Source: Sulfolobales archaeon | Lineage (GTDB): Archaea > Thermoproteota > Thermoprotei_A > Sulfolobales > NBVN01 | Reading direction: 5' to 3' | NCBI GenBank assembly: GCA_026413885.1 | Contig: JAOAKA010000002.1 | Coordinates: forward strand, 62,001 to 126,000 | Length of the DNA stretch: 64,000 bases | Shown here: positions 47,993 to 57,078 of the stretch, in pieces | How the letters are laid out: each line of letters begins with the position of its first letter | Position numbering within the stretch: position 1 is the first letter of the stretch | Notes under the pieces: generated by a model | The model's database searches: none | Told to the model about the DNA's origin: nothing | What the model saw: only the letters and a program-made list of their open reading frames with translations | Program-made: the position numbers and the translations under genes

Positions 47993-50329
47993 CTACTCAC
48001 CTTCTTTAATGGCTTTAAGTATTTTCTCCGGCGTCATAGGTATCTCGTAGAATCTGATGCCCGTAGCGTTATAGATAGCGTTAGCAACAGCAGCAATCAC
48101 CGGGTTGGAGGCTGCCTCACCTAAGCCTTTAGCTCCAAAGGGTCCAAATGGTTCATAAGTCGAAGCAAATAGCACTATAAAGTCTTCATCACTCGGTAAG
48201 TCCATAGATGTAGGTAGTTTGTAATCTGTTAAACTCATCCTGTGAGCTGGCACCCCATTCTCGAGGTAGGATACTTCATCACCAACAGTCCAACTCCATC
48301 CTATGGCGAAACCTCCGTGAATTTGACCAGCTGCTAGCTCTGGACTTATGACTGTACCTATATCGGCACCAGCAACTACTCTAATAGGCTTAATCACTCC
48401 TGTCTCCATATCTACTTCAACTTCTACAAAGTATACTGTAAAACTAGGTGGAGCTACTGTAGCTCTATAGCTAACCGACGCTGATATAGAGCCCCAATTT
48501 CTCTGCCAAGCAACTCTAGCTACTTCACTTAGTGTAATCCTCTTCTCGGGAGCACCCTCAACAAATATGACAGCGTCACTTAGCTCTCTATCGTACTCGA
48601 TTCTCAGAGCCTCCGGGCTCACCGAGTCTAGTATTCTCGAAGCATATTCTAAGACCTTCTTCTTAACCTCTAGAGCAGCTCTTCTAGCAGCTTCACCACC
48701 AGTAAAAACTCCTCTAGACGCATGTGTACATACGTCATAGACAGTCGTAGACGTACCAGACCACACAACCCTCACCTTACCAGGCGGAATCTTCAGTTCT
48801 TCAGCAATGATTTTAATGTGTGCGTCTAGAGTTCCACCACCGTGGTCCTGGAGAGCTGTGATGTAGTCAATAGATCCATCCTCATTTACCTTAACTACAG
48901 CACCTGTGTAGTCTATGATGGCTCCAGACAGAGGTCCTCCAGCCCCAGATGTGTGAAAGCCTCTTCCAACACCTACGCCCCTTCTAAACCTACCGGTCTT
49001 AACTCTAGGACTCTCTCTACGCTTCCACCCTATTATCTCGGAGCCTTTAGCAATTAGTTCCGGTACCCCGTCACTCCTGATTATAGACTTAACTGTAGGT
49101 CCCTGACCCCAGAATATCTCCCCTCTCCCTCTGTAGTTAGCTAATCTAAACTCGAGAGGGTCTATCTTCAACTCCTCCGCTAGCTCATCAACAACTGTCT
49201 CGACAGCCCACGTAATTTCTGGAGCTCCGTAACCACGTATAGCACATGAAGGAACCTTATTTGTATATACAGACCTCCCGTGGTATTTAACAGCTCTCCA
49301 CTTGTATAGTGAGACGAACCACCCTAGTGAAGTACCGAGGATAGGGTACGCCTGTATCTGGTGAGCTCCCACATCAATTAGGTTATCTAACTCTCCGAAG
49401 GTTATCGAGCCATCTCTAGTTGCTCCAGCTCTAACTTTCATATAGAATTCGAAGCTAACGTGGTCGTGGACCATGTCTTCTTCTCTAGTTAACACTAGCT
49501 TCACCGGCTTTCTAGATTTAAGACATAGACCGACGGCTATCAGAGTAACTAAGTTTGTATGGATACTGGACCCGAATCCTCCACCGAGCAATACTTTCCT
49601 AACATCAACTCTGTTCATAGGTATTCCGTAGACTTGAGAAATCAATATCTTAGTGTTGTGAATTGTTTGAGTAGTAGTCCACACTACCAGTGTTCCATCA
49701 GGCTCTAACTTGCAGACAGCTCCCTTAGGCTCTAGTTGTGTGTGATATCTTCTAGAAGCATGAAATTTCCTCTCTATGACGACGCTCGACCTCTTCTCTT
49801 CAGAGTCTAAGTCGCCTTCAGAATACCTAAGTTCAGCAGCAATGTTATTCTTAACTTCTATCCACCGACCGCCCCTCATAACCCTCTCGTGAATAGGTCT
49901 AGTGCTAGGAGACATAGCTTTGAAAGGGTCTAGAACAGGGTCATAGACTTCCTCAAAATCCACTCTGAGAGCTTCTAGTGCTCTCTGAGCAGTATCTTCA
50001 GTAGGAGCAGCGACAGCAGCTATAGGTTCACCAAAGTATCTAGGCACTTTAGTGAGGACCCTCCAGTCCTTAAACGTATCTTCCTCTATGCTAATCAATC
50101 TAGGGTTGAACAGCCTGTCTGGGACGTCATCCGGAGTTAGAACAACCGCTCCTAAAGCTTCAGCTCCAGAAGCATCTACCCTCCCAACTCTAGCAAAAGC
50201 GTGAGGACTCTTAAATATCCTTCCATAGAGCATCCCCGGGACCTCGACATCAAATGTAAACTCAGCGAGTCCAGACGCTTTAGCGAAGCCGTCGTGCCGT
50301 GGAAAACTTCTTCCTATAAAGTTAAACAC
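47993..50329 (-). CDS. molybdenum hydroxylase large (Moco) subunit, xanthine dehydrogenase/aldehyde oxidase type
   Basis: GGGFGSS, SCAIRGYGAPE, GAKGLGEAASNP; not the VAYRCSFR CO-dehydrogenase motif. Confidence 0.93.
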   Translation of the reverse strand: MFNFIGRSFPRHDGFAKASGLAEFTFDVEVPGMLYGRIFKSPHAFARVGRVDASGAEALGAVVLTPDDVPDRLFNPRLISIEEDTFKDWRVLTKVPRYFGEPIAAVAAPTEDTAQRALEALRVDFEEVYDPVLDPFKAMSPSTRPIHERVMRGGRWIEVKNNIAAELRYSEGDLDSEEKRSSVVIERKFHASRRYHTQLEPKGAVCKLEPDGTLVVWTTTQTIHNTKILISQVYGIPMNRVDVRKVLLGGGFGSSIHTNLVTLIAVGLCLKSRKPVKLVLTREEDMVHDHVSFEFYMKVRAGATRDGSITFGELDNLIDVGAHQIQAYPILGTSLGWFVSLYKWRAVKYHGRSVYTNKVPSCAIRGYGAPEITWAVETVVDELAEELKIDPLEFRLANYRGRGEIFWGQGPTVKSIIRSDGVPELIAKGSEIIGWKRRESPRVKTGRFRRGVGVGRGFHTSGAGGPLSGAIIDYTGAVVKVNEDGSIDYITALQDHGGGTLDAHIKIIAEELKIPPGKVRVVWSGTSTTVYDVCTHASRGVFTGGEAARRAALEVKKKVLEYASRILDSVSPEALRIEYDRELSDAVIFVEGAPEKRITLSEVARVAWQRNWGSISASVSYRATVAPPSFTVYFVEVEVDMETGVIKPIRVVAGADIGTVISPELAAGQIHGGFAIGWSWTVGDEVSYLENGVPAHRMSLTDYKLPTSMDLPSDEDFIVLFASTYEPFGPFGAKGLGEAASNPVIAAVANAIYNATGIRFYEIPMTPEKILKAIKEGE

Positions 50330-50412
50330 CTGACCACACCTACAAAATAAACAAGCCTGCAGTATAAAACTAAGTTAATATCTACAGTGAGACAATATTT
50401 CTCGGGAACTCT

Positions 50413-51765
50413 ATGGGTATCTTACTTCGAGGTGGAGCTCTAGTATTCAGAGATGCGGTAATTGAGGCTGACATCCTGGTCGAGAACGGAAAGATCGCTA
50501 AAGTGGGTAAATCTATAGATTCCGGCTACTCTAGAACTGTAGACCTACGCGGTAGGCTCATACTGCCTGGGGCTGTCGACCCCCATATACACGGTAGAGA
50601 GCCTGGATTAGAGTATAAAGACGACTTCTACCACACAACTAGAGCTGCTGTTCTAGGTGGTGTAACAACAGTTCTCGATATGCCGAATACAGTACCACCA
50701 GTCGATAGTCCGTCTAGACTTCTGGAGAAGAAATTCCTTCTCTCCAGAAAATCGCACACAGATTTCGCACTATACGCAGTTCTCTACGACTACAGCAGTG
50801 ACCTAGAGACAAACATCGTAGAGCTAGTTAGAAGTGGTGCTATAGGGTTTAAAGCATTTATGGCTCAAACGACTGGAAACTTACCCCCACCCAGCTTCAA
50901 AACTATTTACACCGCACTTGAACTATCTCAGAAGCTCGGCTTCACAGTTGTTTTTCACGCAGAAGATAGAGAGTGTGTAGAATTCTTCACTTCTAGAGTT
51001 TTAGCGAGTGGAGGAGATAGTTTGAGAGCACATAGTGACTCTAGACCACCGCTCTGTGAGAGACTGAGTATTGAACACATAGTGTCTATAGCTGAAGCAG
51101 TAGGAGGTAGGGCCTACATAGCTCACTTAAGCACCGCATCAGCTCTGAAAACAATTAAGAGACCTAGGAGGAGTCCCACGGAAATCTATGTAGAAGTAAC
51201 ACCAACATATCTCTTCTTCGACTACGAGAAACACGGAAATCTCGGCGCGCTGGTTAAAGTCAATCCACCTGTGAGAGACAGTAGAAATAGAATGAAACTC
51301 TGGAGAGCGATCTCTCGCGGACTCGTAGATGTGGTGGCAACAGATCACGCACCACATGCTGAACACGAGAAGAAAGTTGAGTTCTCGAAGGCTGCGGCTG
51401 GTGTGGCTTCTATACAACACCTAGTTCCACTCATGCTGACATCTGCTCTAGAGGGAGCTATACCTATAGGTAGAGTTGTCGAACTCTGTTCTGAGAATCC
51501 AGCTAAGATTTTCGGACTCTATCCTGTAAAAGGCTCGCTACTCCCAGGTTCAGATGCCGATATAATTGCTGTGGATCCATCAGCTGAATACGTAGTTTCA
51601 GAGGAGACGCTCGAATACAAGAATAAGCTTACACCGTACGTAGGGTGGAAACTGAAGGGGAAGATAGATAAGGTATTCCTCAGAGGAGAACTAGTAGTAG
51701 ATAGAGGGACTATTGTAGTAGATAGACCTTCTGGGAAGCCTCTGGGTAGGGAAGCTAAGCGATGA
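50413..51765 (+). CDS. cyclic amidohydrolase (dihydroorotase/allantoinase/hydantoinase family)
   Basis: VDPHIHGREPGLEYKDDFYHTTRAAVLGGVTTVLDMPNT, GFKAFMA, ATDHAPH. Confidence 0.88.
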   Translation: MGILLRGGALVFRDAVIEADILVENGKIAKVGKSIDSGYSRTVDLRGRLILPGAVDPHIHGREPGLEYKDDFYHTTRAAVLGGVTTVLDMPNTVPPVDSPSRLLEKKFLLSRKSHTDFALYAVLYDYSSDLETNIVELVRSGAIGFKAFMAQTTGNLPPPSFKTIYTALELSQKLGFTVVFHAEDRECVEFFTSRVLASGGDSLRAHSDSRPPLCERLSIEHIVSIAEAVGGRAYIAHLSTASALKTIKRPRRSPTEIYVEVTPTYLFFDYEKHGNLGALVKVNPPVRDSRNRMKLWRAISRGLVDVVATDHAPHAEHEKKVEFSKAAAGVASIQHLVPLMLTSALEGAIPIGRVVELCSENPAKIFGLYPVKGSLLPGSDADIIAVDPSAEYVVSEETLEYKNKLTPYVGWKLKGKIDKVFLRGELVVDRGTIVVDRPSGKPLGREAKR

Positions 51766-51846
51766 ATGCAATGAAGCTTACACTGTGTCTCCAGCAGACC
51801 TCATACGATATTTACTTGGAATCACTCCTAACGAGGGATCGAGTCT

Positions 51847-52716
51847 GTGGATGAAGTCCTTATCTCAGCTATACTCGACTACTTGAAGAATGGGATGAGG
51901 GTAGCTCTGTGTGAGATAGTCAATAAGGAAGGCTCCGCTCCAAGAGACGTTGGTGCTAAGATGGTTGTCGGTGAAGACGGCCGCAGGGTGGGAACAGTTG
52001 GCGGTGGACTATTTGAAGCAGAACTAATTTCAGACGCAGTTAAAGCTATTTCAGAAGGTAGGTCAAAGTTGGTGAAATACTCATTTACAGATAAACCAGT
52101 GGAGGGAGCTAGGGAAACCGGGCTTATATGTGGTGGGGTTCTCTGGGTATTCATAGATGTTTTTACACCAACTCCGAGAGCTATAGTCATCGGCTTGGGA
52201 AATGTGGGGAGACCTCTACTAACTATTCTAAAGCTCGTAGGCTTCGAACTGGTAGTACTAGATACAAATAGAGATCTAGAAGTTGCTAGTGAGTTAGGTG
52301 TTTCTTCAGTATTTGTAGGGGTAGTAGATGAATTAGTGAGTAAGGTGCGGGAATTAGTTAGAAAGAGAGACCACGTATTTGTTGTCTACGGCGATATAGA
52401 CGCGGACTACCTATTCGTTAGAGAGTCTCTAAAAACTGAAGCTGAAGCAGTCTGGCTTCTTGGGAGTAAGAGAAAGGTGTACGAGTTTGTTAAAAAGCTT
52501 GCATTAGAAGGCTTCAACTTAGACGACGTAGCTAGAAGACTGAGAGCACCTATAGGTCTAGATATAGGAGCAGATACCCCGGAGGAGATCGCAGTAAGTG
52601 TTGGAGCTGAGCTAGTAGCTCTAAAGAGGGGTGTGAAAGCAGAAAGCCTCAATATAGTGCCTAAGATAGTGGCGGATCTACTGAGAGACGATGCAGGTAA
52701 GTCTTTCACTAACTAG
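51847..52716 (+). CDS. XdhC/CoxI family protein
   Basis: LCEIVNKEGSAPRDVGAKMVVGEDGRRVGTVGGGLFEAE; C-terminal Rossmann part with PIGLDIGADTPEEIAVSVGAELVAL. Confidence 0.92.
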   Translation: MDEVLISAILDYLKNGMRVALCEIVNKEGSAPRDVGAKMVVGEDGRRVGTVGGGLFEAELISDAVKAISEGRSKLVKYSFTDKPVEGARETGLICGGVLWVFIDVFTPTPRAIVIGLGNVGRPLLTILKLVGFELVVLDTNRDLEVASELGVSSVFVGVVDELVSKVRELVRKRDHVFVVYGDIDADYLFVRESLKTEAEAVWLLGSKRKVYEFVKKLALEGFNLDDVARRLRAPIGLDIGADTPEEIAVSVGAELVALKRGVKAESLNIVPKIVADLLRDDAGKSFTN

Positions 52717-52780
52717 CGTCAGCACTCATATAGCGATATTAGGTAGTGTGTGGAATTCTTATTGAGTAGAGGACCTAGTT

Positions 52781-53818
52781 ATGCATGGTAGACTGATGAC
52801 GCTGATGTGTTTCTTTCTCTTAGTGCTAGCCATCTCAACTTCTTCAGCTATAGCTAGCTCCAGTCTTGAAAAACATACTCCAGACTTTCAGTTACGGTTA
52901 TCAAATTACGGTGACGTATGGACCCAACAGGAAATCACAACTTTTACAGAAATCTTGAAGAATATGAAGAAATACGGACTAGCTAGTGTTGTAGGCGCCC
53001 TTACGGAGAGCGAAAACACTCTTAACACACTGATCAATAAGCTTCGACACATCGATGAAAAACTCTCACTAGCTATAGAGGTAATCCTCGGTAGATCTAG
53101 AGATATTCCGAGAAACCTCATTGCGAAAATTGAGGCAGCCACTACATCTAGTAAAAATGTAAGCAACTTAGTTAGAGTAATAAACGAGCTCTATGTAGGT
53201 GGTGAGCTAAATAGTGTAGAGTATCTAACACTTATGGGATACGTTGCAAACAAATTTAAAGCCAGCTACATTGAAGACCCTCAAACACTCGCGAATGTGG
53301 GAAGAGCTGTAGAAGAAATAACTTCCACTTTCTCGAGCTCTCTACTCCCACTTATTCCAGAACCTAGTCCATCAATTAGGCAGGGTGTTAGAGAACTCTT
53401 CATTAAGTTCTACGAGGTCCCTAGACCTATAGTGATGTATTTAGTGGTTGCGGTGCTTCTGCCTCTCGCAGCCTACTTCACATATAGCCTCAGCTCTCGC
53501 TCTCGATATCCAGCATTCGTGAGAAAGGCGCTCCGGACCTCAGACCTCTTAATTTCAAGCCTAAGCTTCCCAGAAGACACTGTTTCCATATATTGGTTAG
53601 CGGTAGATATACTGTCTAAAGTAGTCGCAGTTAAACCCTGGGAAACTCATAGAGAGTATCTAGCTAGATTAGAAAGAGAGTTCTCAAATCAGCGTGTGCT
53701 CTCGGTATTTAGAGTTCTCACAGAGGAGTACGAGAAAGTTCGCTATGCTGGTTTAGCTAGCTCTCTAAATCGAAGAGTGTTAGTAGATCTATTGTTCTAT
53801 ATAGAGAAAGAGCTGTAG
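52781..53818 (+). CDS. secreted/membrane protein with DUF4129-like C-terminus
   Basis: Signal-like N-terminus, central TM, C-terminal WETHREYLARLE...YEKVRYAG. Confidence 0.6.
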   Translation: MHGRLMTLMCFFLLVLAISTSSAIASSSLEKHTPDFQLRLSNYGDVWTQQEITTFTEILKNMKKYGLASVVGALTESENTLNTLINKLRHIDEKLSLAIEVILGRSRDIPRNLIAKIEAATTSSKNVSNLVRVINELYVGGELNSVEYLTLMGYVANKFKASYIEDPQTLANVGRAVEEITSTFSSSLLPLIPEPSPSIRQGVRELFIKFYEVPRPIVMYLVVAVLLPLAAYFTYSLSSRSRYPAFVRKALRTSDLLISSLSFPEDTVSIYWLAVDILSKVVAVKPWETHREYLARLEREFSNQRVLSVFRVLTEEYEKVRYAGLASSLNRRVLVDLLFYIEKEL

Positions 53819-53932
53819 CAAGACAAATTACATGTAGACCCCGCGTTCTACTCTGTAAGCTAGCTGTAATAGATGTATATCGAGCATGTAGCTGATGACT
53901 ATAACAGCTTCTACATACTGTAAGTATTTAAG

Positions 53933-54325
53933 TTGAAGCTCTCATCTACTGAGGGAATAGCCCTGGCTGAGGAAGTTAAAACTGGGGGAGCTGTATCTGA
54001 AGAAGAGAGAATTTGGGGGTTAATAGCTTGGCTACTCTCAGTCGTTGGTGCGGTAATCACTCTAGCGCTGAAACCTACATATCGTTATGCTAGATATTGG
54101 GCGTATCTATCGATAGCGTTCTTTATAGCGGTGATAGTATCTGGAGTTGTAGCCACTATAGTAGGACTGATACCTCTTATAGGGTGGTTTATAAGCTTGC
54201 TGATATCTATAGCACTCCTCGTGATATACATAATCGGCATCATAAAGTCTCTAGCACCAGAATTCTGGAGACCTCCGATAATCTACGACGTAGCTCGGAT
54301 GCTGGGAATAGAGAAACTTAAATAA
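53933..54325 (+). CDS. DUF4870-like membrane protein
   Basis: EERIWGLIAWLLSVVGAVITL...YARYWAYLSI three-TM pattern. Confidence 0.6.
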   Translation: MKLSSTEGIALAEEVKTGGAVSEEERIWGLIAWLLSVVGAVITLALKPTYRYARYWAYLSIAFFIAVIVSGVVATIVGLIPLIGWFISLLISIALLVIYIIGIIKSLAPEFWRPPIIYDVARMLGIEKLK

Positions 54326-54506
54326 GTCGAGCTCTTACATCTCCACTAAATACTCTTTATTTAATTACCTAGCTCAATGAGTAAGGCAGTCACGGAGTGT
54401 TCAAGTGATAGATTGCGAACTAAACTTGTTTAAAGCTATAAGTTTAAGCCGCCTATTCCCCGTTTTAGCTCTCTGTCACATAGATTAGATACTTGACTTA
54501 TCTGCT

Positions 54507-55844
54507 CTATTTAGAGAGGTTTTCAATCTCACTTAACCTATTCTGTCTATCTCTAAACACATCACCAACTTTCTTATTGTTGCTCACAGGCTGACCTCCT
54601 CCCAGCAAACAGCCCCTAGGACACAGTTCGAAGACTGTTGCTCTCTCTATTTTTATTTTCTGAAGATCTGTCAGAGAGTTTATCTTGGGTAGCTCGATCT
54701 TTCTATATAGTACGTAGTCTGGATTCTCGTCTCTCAGAGAGTGATAGTCCAGCTTCTTAAGAGCTATCTGAATCTCTCTAGCAGTTAGAACTCTAGGAAG
54801 CACTCTCTTCCAAGAAGTACACTGTGTTATGTACGCAGTTCCCGGCGGGATGCTCACTCTGACTTCAGCAATCTCTAGGTCAGGTAGTGTTTTCTGAAGC
54901 AGTAATTTCTCAGCAGGCGATCTAGCTACTAGAACGCTCTTCTCTGCATCAATAACGCTTAGGGGGTCGTAGATTGTCACCCTCTTAAAACCTAGAGCTC
55001 TGAGGCCGCTGACGACTTGAAGTGGGGTTAGTCCTTCAGCTTCAGATATAGATGCTAGAACCTCCGGCTCTACATACGCCTCCACTACGAGTCTTTTTCT
55101 AGCTTCTGCTAACACTCTATCTACATCTAGTCTATAGGAAACAGCACCGGCGGGGCAATATGCTGCACAGAGACCACAGTAGACGCAGTTTGAATTAGCT
55201 AGAGATTCTCCAAATGGTGTAGAAACAAGGGTTTGAATACCTCTATGAACGTAACTCAGTACTTTAGCTCCCACTCTAGAGCATAACTCAATACATCTCC
55301 CACAGACGAAACACTTAGACTGATCGAACCAGATTGGGCCACCGTTAATTACTTTAGTCTCTCTCTCTACGTAGCTAAATCTCTTCCTATATGCTCTTAA
55401 TTCAAAACCTAGCGCAGTCTTCTTAACCAGCTCTAAAACCTCAGCTAGCTGTATTGGACAACCCCGCAGATAGTAATCTACTTTAACAAAGCTGCCTATA
55501 GGTTTAGAAACCCCTGCTGCTCCCTGCACTCCACCTAGATGTGCACATGAACCTAAGGCTACAAGGTATTTAGCCCTACCTCTAACTTCGTAGAGTAGTC
55601 TTACATCTCTCTCACTAACTACAGAACCTTCAACTAGAGCTACATCGACTTCCTCTAGCTCTCTCGATATGCCGGCTAGAGGCCAGTATACTATTTCTAC
55701 TCCAAGTTGTTCTAAGAGATTGAAGAAGTCTCTATTTACTAAATTGTATTCACAGCCGTCGCAGCCTGTTAGAGCTACTATTGCGAGTTTCACTCTACTC
55801 CACCCCTCTAACAATGTGTACCGCGCACGGGATGCATGGGTCAT
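54507..55844 (-). CDS. [NiFe]-hydrogenase small-subunit N-domain fused to 2x[4Fe-4S] and a degenerate [FeFe]-hydrogenase-like C-domain; likely start GTG at 55793
   Basis: LTGCDGCEYNLV, VALVEGSVVSERDV, LGSCAHLGGVQG, LRGCP; CFVCGRCIELC and CVYCGLCAAYC; C-terminal TQCTSWK, LTAREIQIALK, FELCPRGCLLGGGQP. Confidence 0.85.
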   Translation of the reverse strand: MTHASRARYTLLEGWSRVKLAIVALTGCDGCEYNLVNRDFFNLLEQLGVEIVYWPLAGISRELEEVDVALVEGSVVSERDVRLLYEVRGRAKYLVALGSCAHLGGVQGAAGVSKPIGSFVKVDYYLRGCPIQLAEVLELVKKTALGFELRAYRKRFSYVERETKVINGGPIWFDQSKCFVCGRCIELCSRVGAKVLSYVHRGIQTLVSTPFGESLANSNCVYCGLCAAYCPAGAVSYRLDVDRVLAEARKRLVVEAYVEPEVLASISEAEGLTPLQVVSGLRALGFKRVTIYDPLSVIDAEKSVLVARSPAEKLLLQKTLPDLEIAEVRVSIPPGTAYITQCTSWKRVLPRVLTAREIQIALKKLDYHSLRDENPDYVLYRKIELPKINSLTDLQKIKIERATVFELCPRGCLLGGGQPVSNNKKVGDVFRDRQNRLSEIENLSK

Positions 55845-57078
55845 ATGCTCTTACAAGAGACTCCACCAGCTTGCGGATGGCTTCCTCACTAGCACTGTCA
55901 GTGATTAGCTTTCTAACTAGTGCTGTAGCAGATAGCTCTATGTGTTCAGTATTCATAACTGTTGGAGTAACTATATCTGCTCTCGTAACTCTCCGATCTC
56001 TACTGACTTCATAGTAGTGTATCAGCAATCCTCTAGGAGCTTCAACAACACCTAGTCCAGCAGATGCTACCTTATTTGTGAGAACCGGCTCAAGCTTTAA
56101 CTCTCTATGCGATAACTCATCTATACTCTGGATTAAGGAGTCCAACACGATCCTTGATTCAAGTGCTTTAGCATAGATATTAGAGTACGGATTCTCTTTC
56201 AATACTCCCGCATATCTAACTACATATTCTCTCTCACTGCTGTCGAGACCTCCATTCTTTAAGGTGCTCAAAAGCCTCGCTCTCGAGCCGACGTGGAAAA
56301 CTTCATCTATGAAGAGACATTTCCTGCTGTTAGAGTAGTCAGTCCGACGCTCCTTGAAAACCTCTCTGTAGTTATCTGAAGTAACGTAGACATTTCCATT
56401 CGGTGTATCGAGATAGTAGGGTGGGGATCTAGGTATAGTGGTTTTAACAGATTCTGTAAGAGCTGCGTAGAAGGGTGCTGGGTCGGCAATCTCTGGGAGC
56501 TTAATGTCGAGAATCTTCGCTGTAAGGTCTTCGAGTAGAGGTTTTGAAGCTCTGAGTAACTCCACAGCTGACTTTAGCACTCTGGAGTTTATGTAGGTAA
56601 AGAATCTGCCCATAAAGTAGTTGTTTGGTGATGTAAGTCTACCACAGATAAGTCTTATAGCTTTAGTTACGTAGCTATTGATTTCTAGAGTAATCTTCGT
56701 GATGTAATCCAGCTCGTTTTTACCTATATGATCTGGTGCGGCCAATACCCCCAGATGAATTACGTGGTTTTGAACTAACCCTAACTTATTGCATATATCT
56801 CTGAGTTCTGCGATGTCTTTCGATGTCTCTACTCCAGCTATTTGTTCAGCAGCAATAGCAGCAGCCCAAAAGTGGGGGTGGCTACATACTCCACAAATTC
56901 TTGAAGCTATTAGTGGTACTTCACCAATGTCTCGCCCAATAACTAAGCTCTCGAAACCTCTCAAACTGAGTAGGGAACTATATGAGACTCTGACGAGTCC
57001 TCTATCTAGAGCTACTTCTACTTTAGATTCTCCAGCAACTCTATCTACTTCCCAGCCTAGTAGTCTACTTATCTCTAC
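55795..57078 (-). CDS. [NiFe]-hydrogenase large subunit (group 3-like); start codon unresolved, conserved coding extends past the listed 56964 TTG to at least ~57072
   Basis: RICGVCSHPH (L1), DPCIPCAVH (L2). In-frame upstream extension VEISRLLGWEVDRVAGESKVEVALDRGLVRVSYSSLLSLRGFESLVIGRDIGEVP matches the usual N-terminus. Confidence 0.85.
   Translation of the reverse strand, partial: VEISRLLGWEVDRVAGESKVEVALDRGLVRVSYSSLLSLRGFESLVIGRDIGEVPLIASRICGVCSHPHFWAAAIAAEQIAGVETSKDIAELRDICNKLGLVQNHVIHLGVLAAPDHIGKNELDYITKITLEINSYVTKAIRLICGRLTSPNNYFMGRFFTYINSRVLKSAVELLRASKPLLEDLTAKILDIKLPEIADPAPFYAALTESVKTTIPRSPPYYLDTPNGNVYVTSDNYREVFKERRTDYSNSRKCLFIDEVFHVGSRARLLSTLKNGGLDSSEREYVVRYAGVLKENPYSNIYAKALESRIVLDSLIQSIDELSHRELKLEPVLTNKVASAGLGVVEAPRGLLIHYYEVSRDRRVTRADIVTPTVMNTEHIELSATALVRKLITDSASEEAIRKLVESLVRAYDPCIPCAVHIVRGVE

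Noticed and set aside
47993-50329. Aerobic CO dehydrogenase (CoxL)
   Set aside because: Lacks VAYRCSFR; has RGYGAPE as in xanthine dehydrogenase/aldehyde oxidase types.
50413-51765. Calling the amidohydrolase pyrC outright
   Set aside because: Motifs fit dihydroorotase, allantoinase and hydantoinase; context favours but does not prove a catabolic role.
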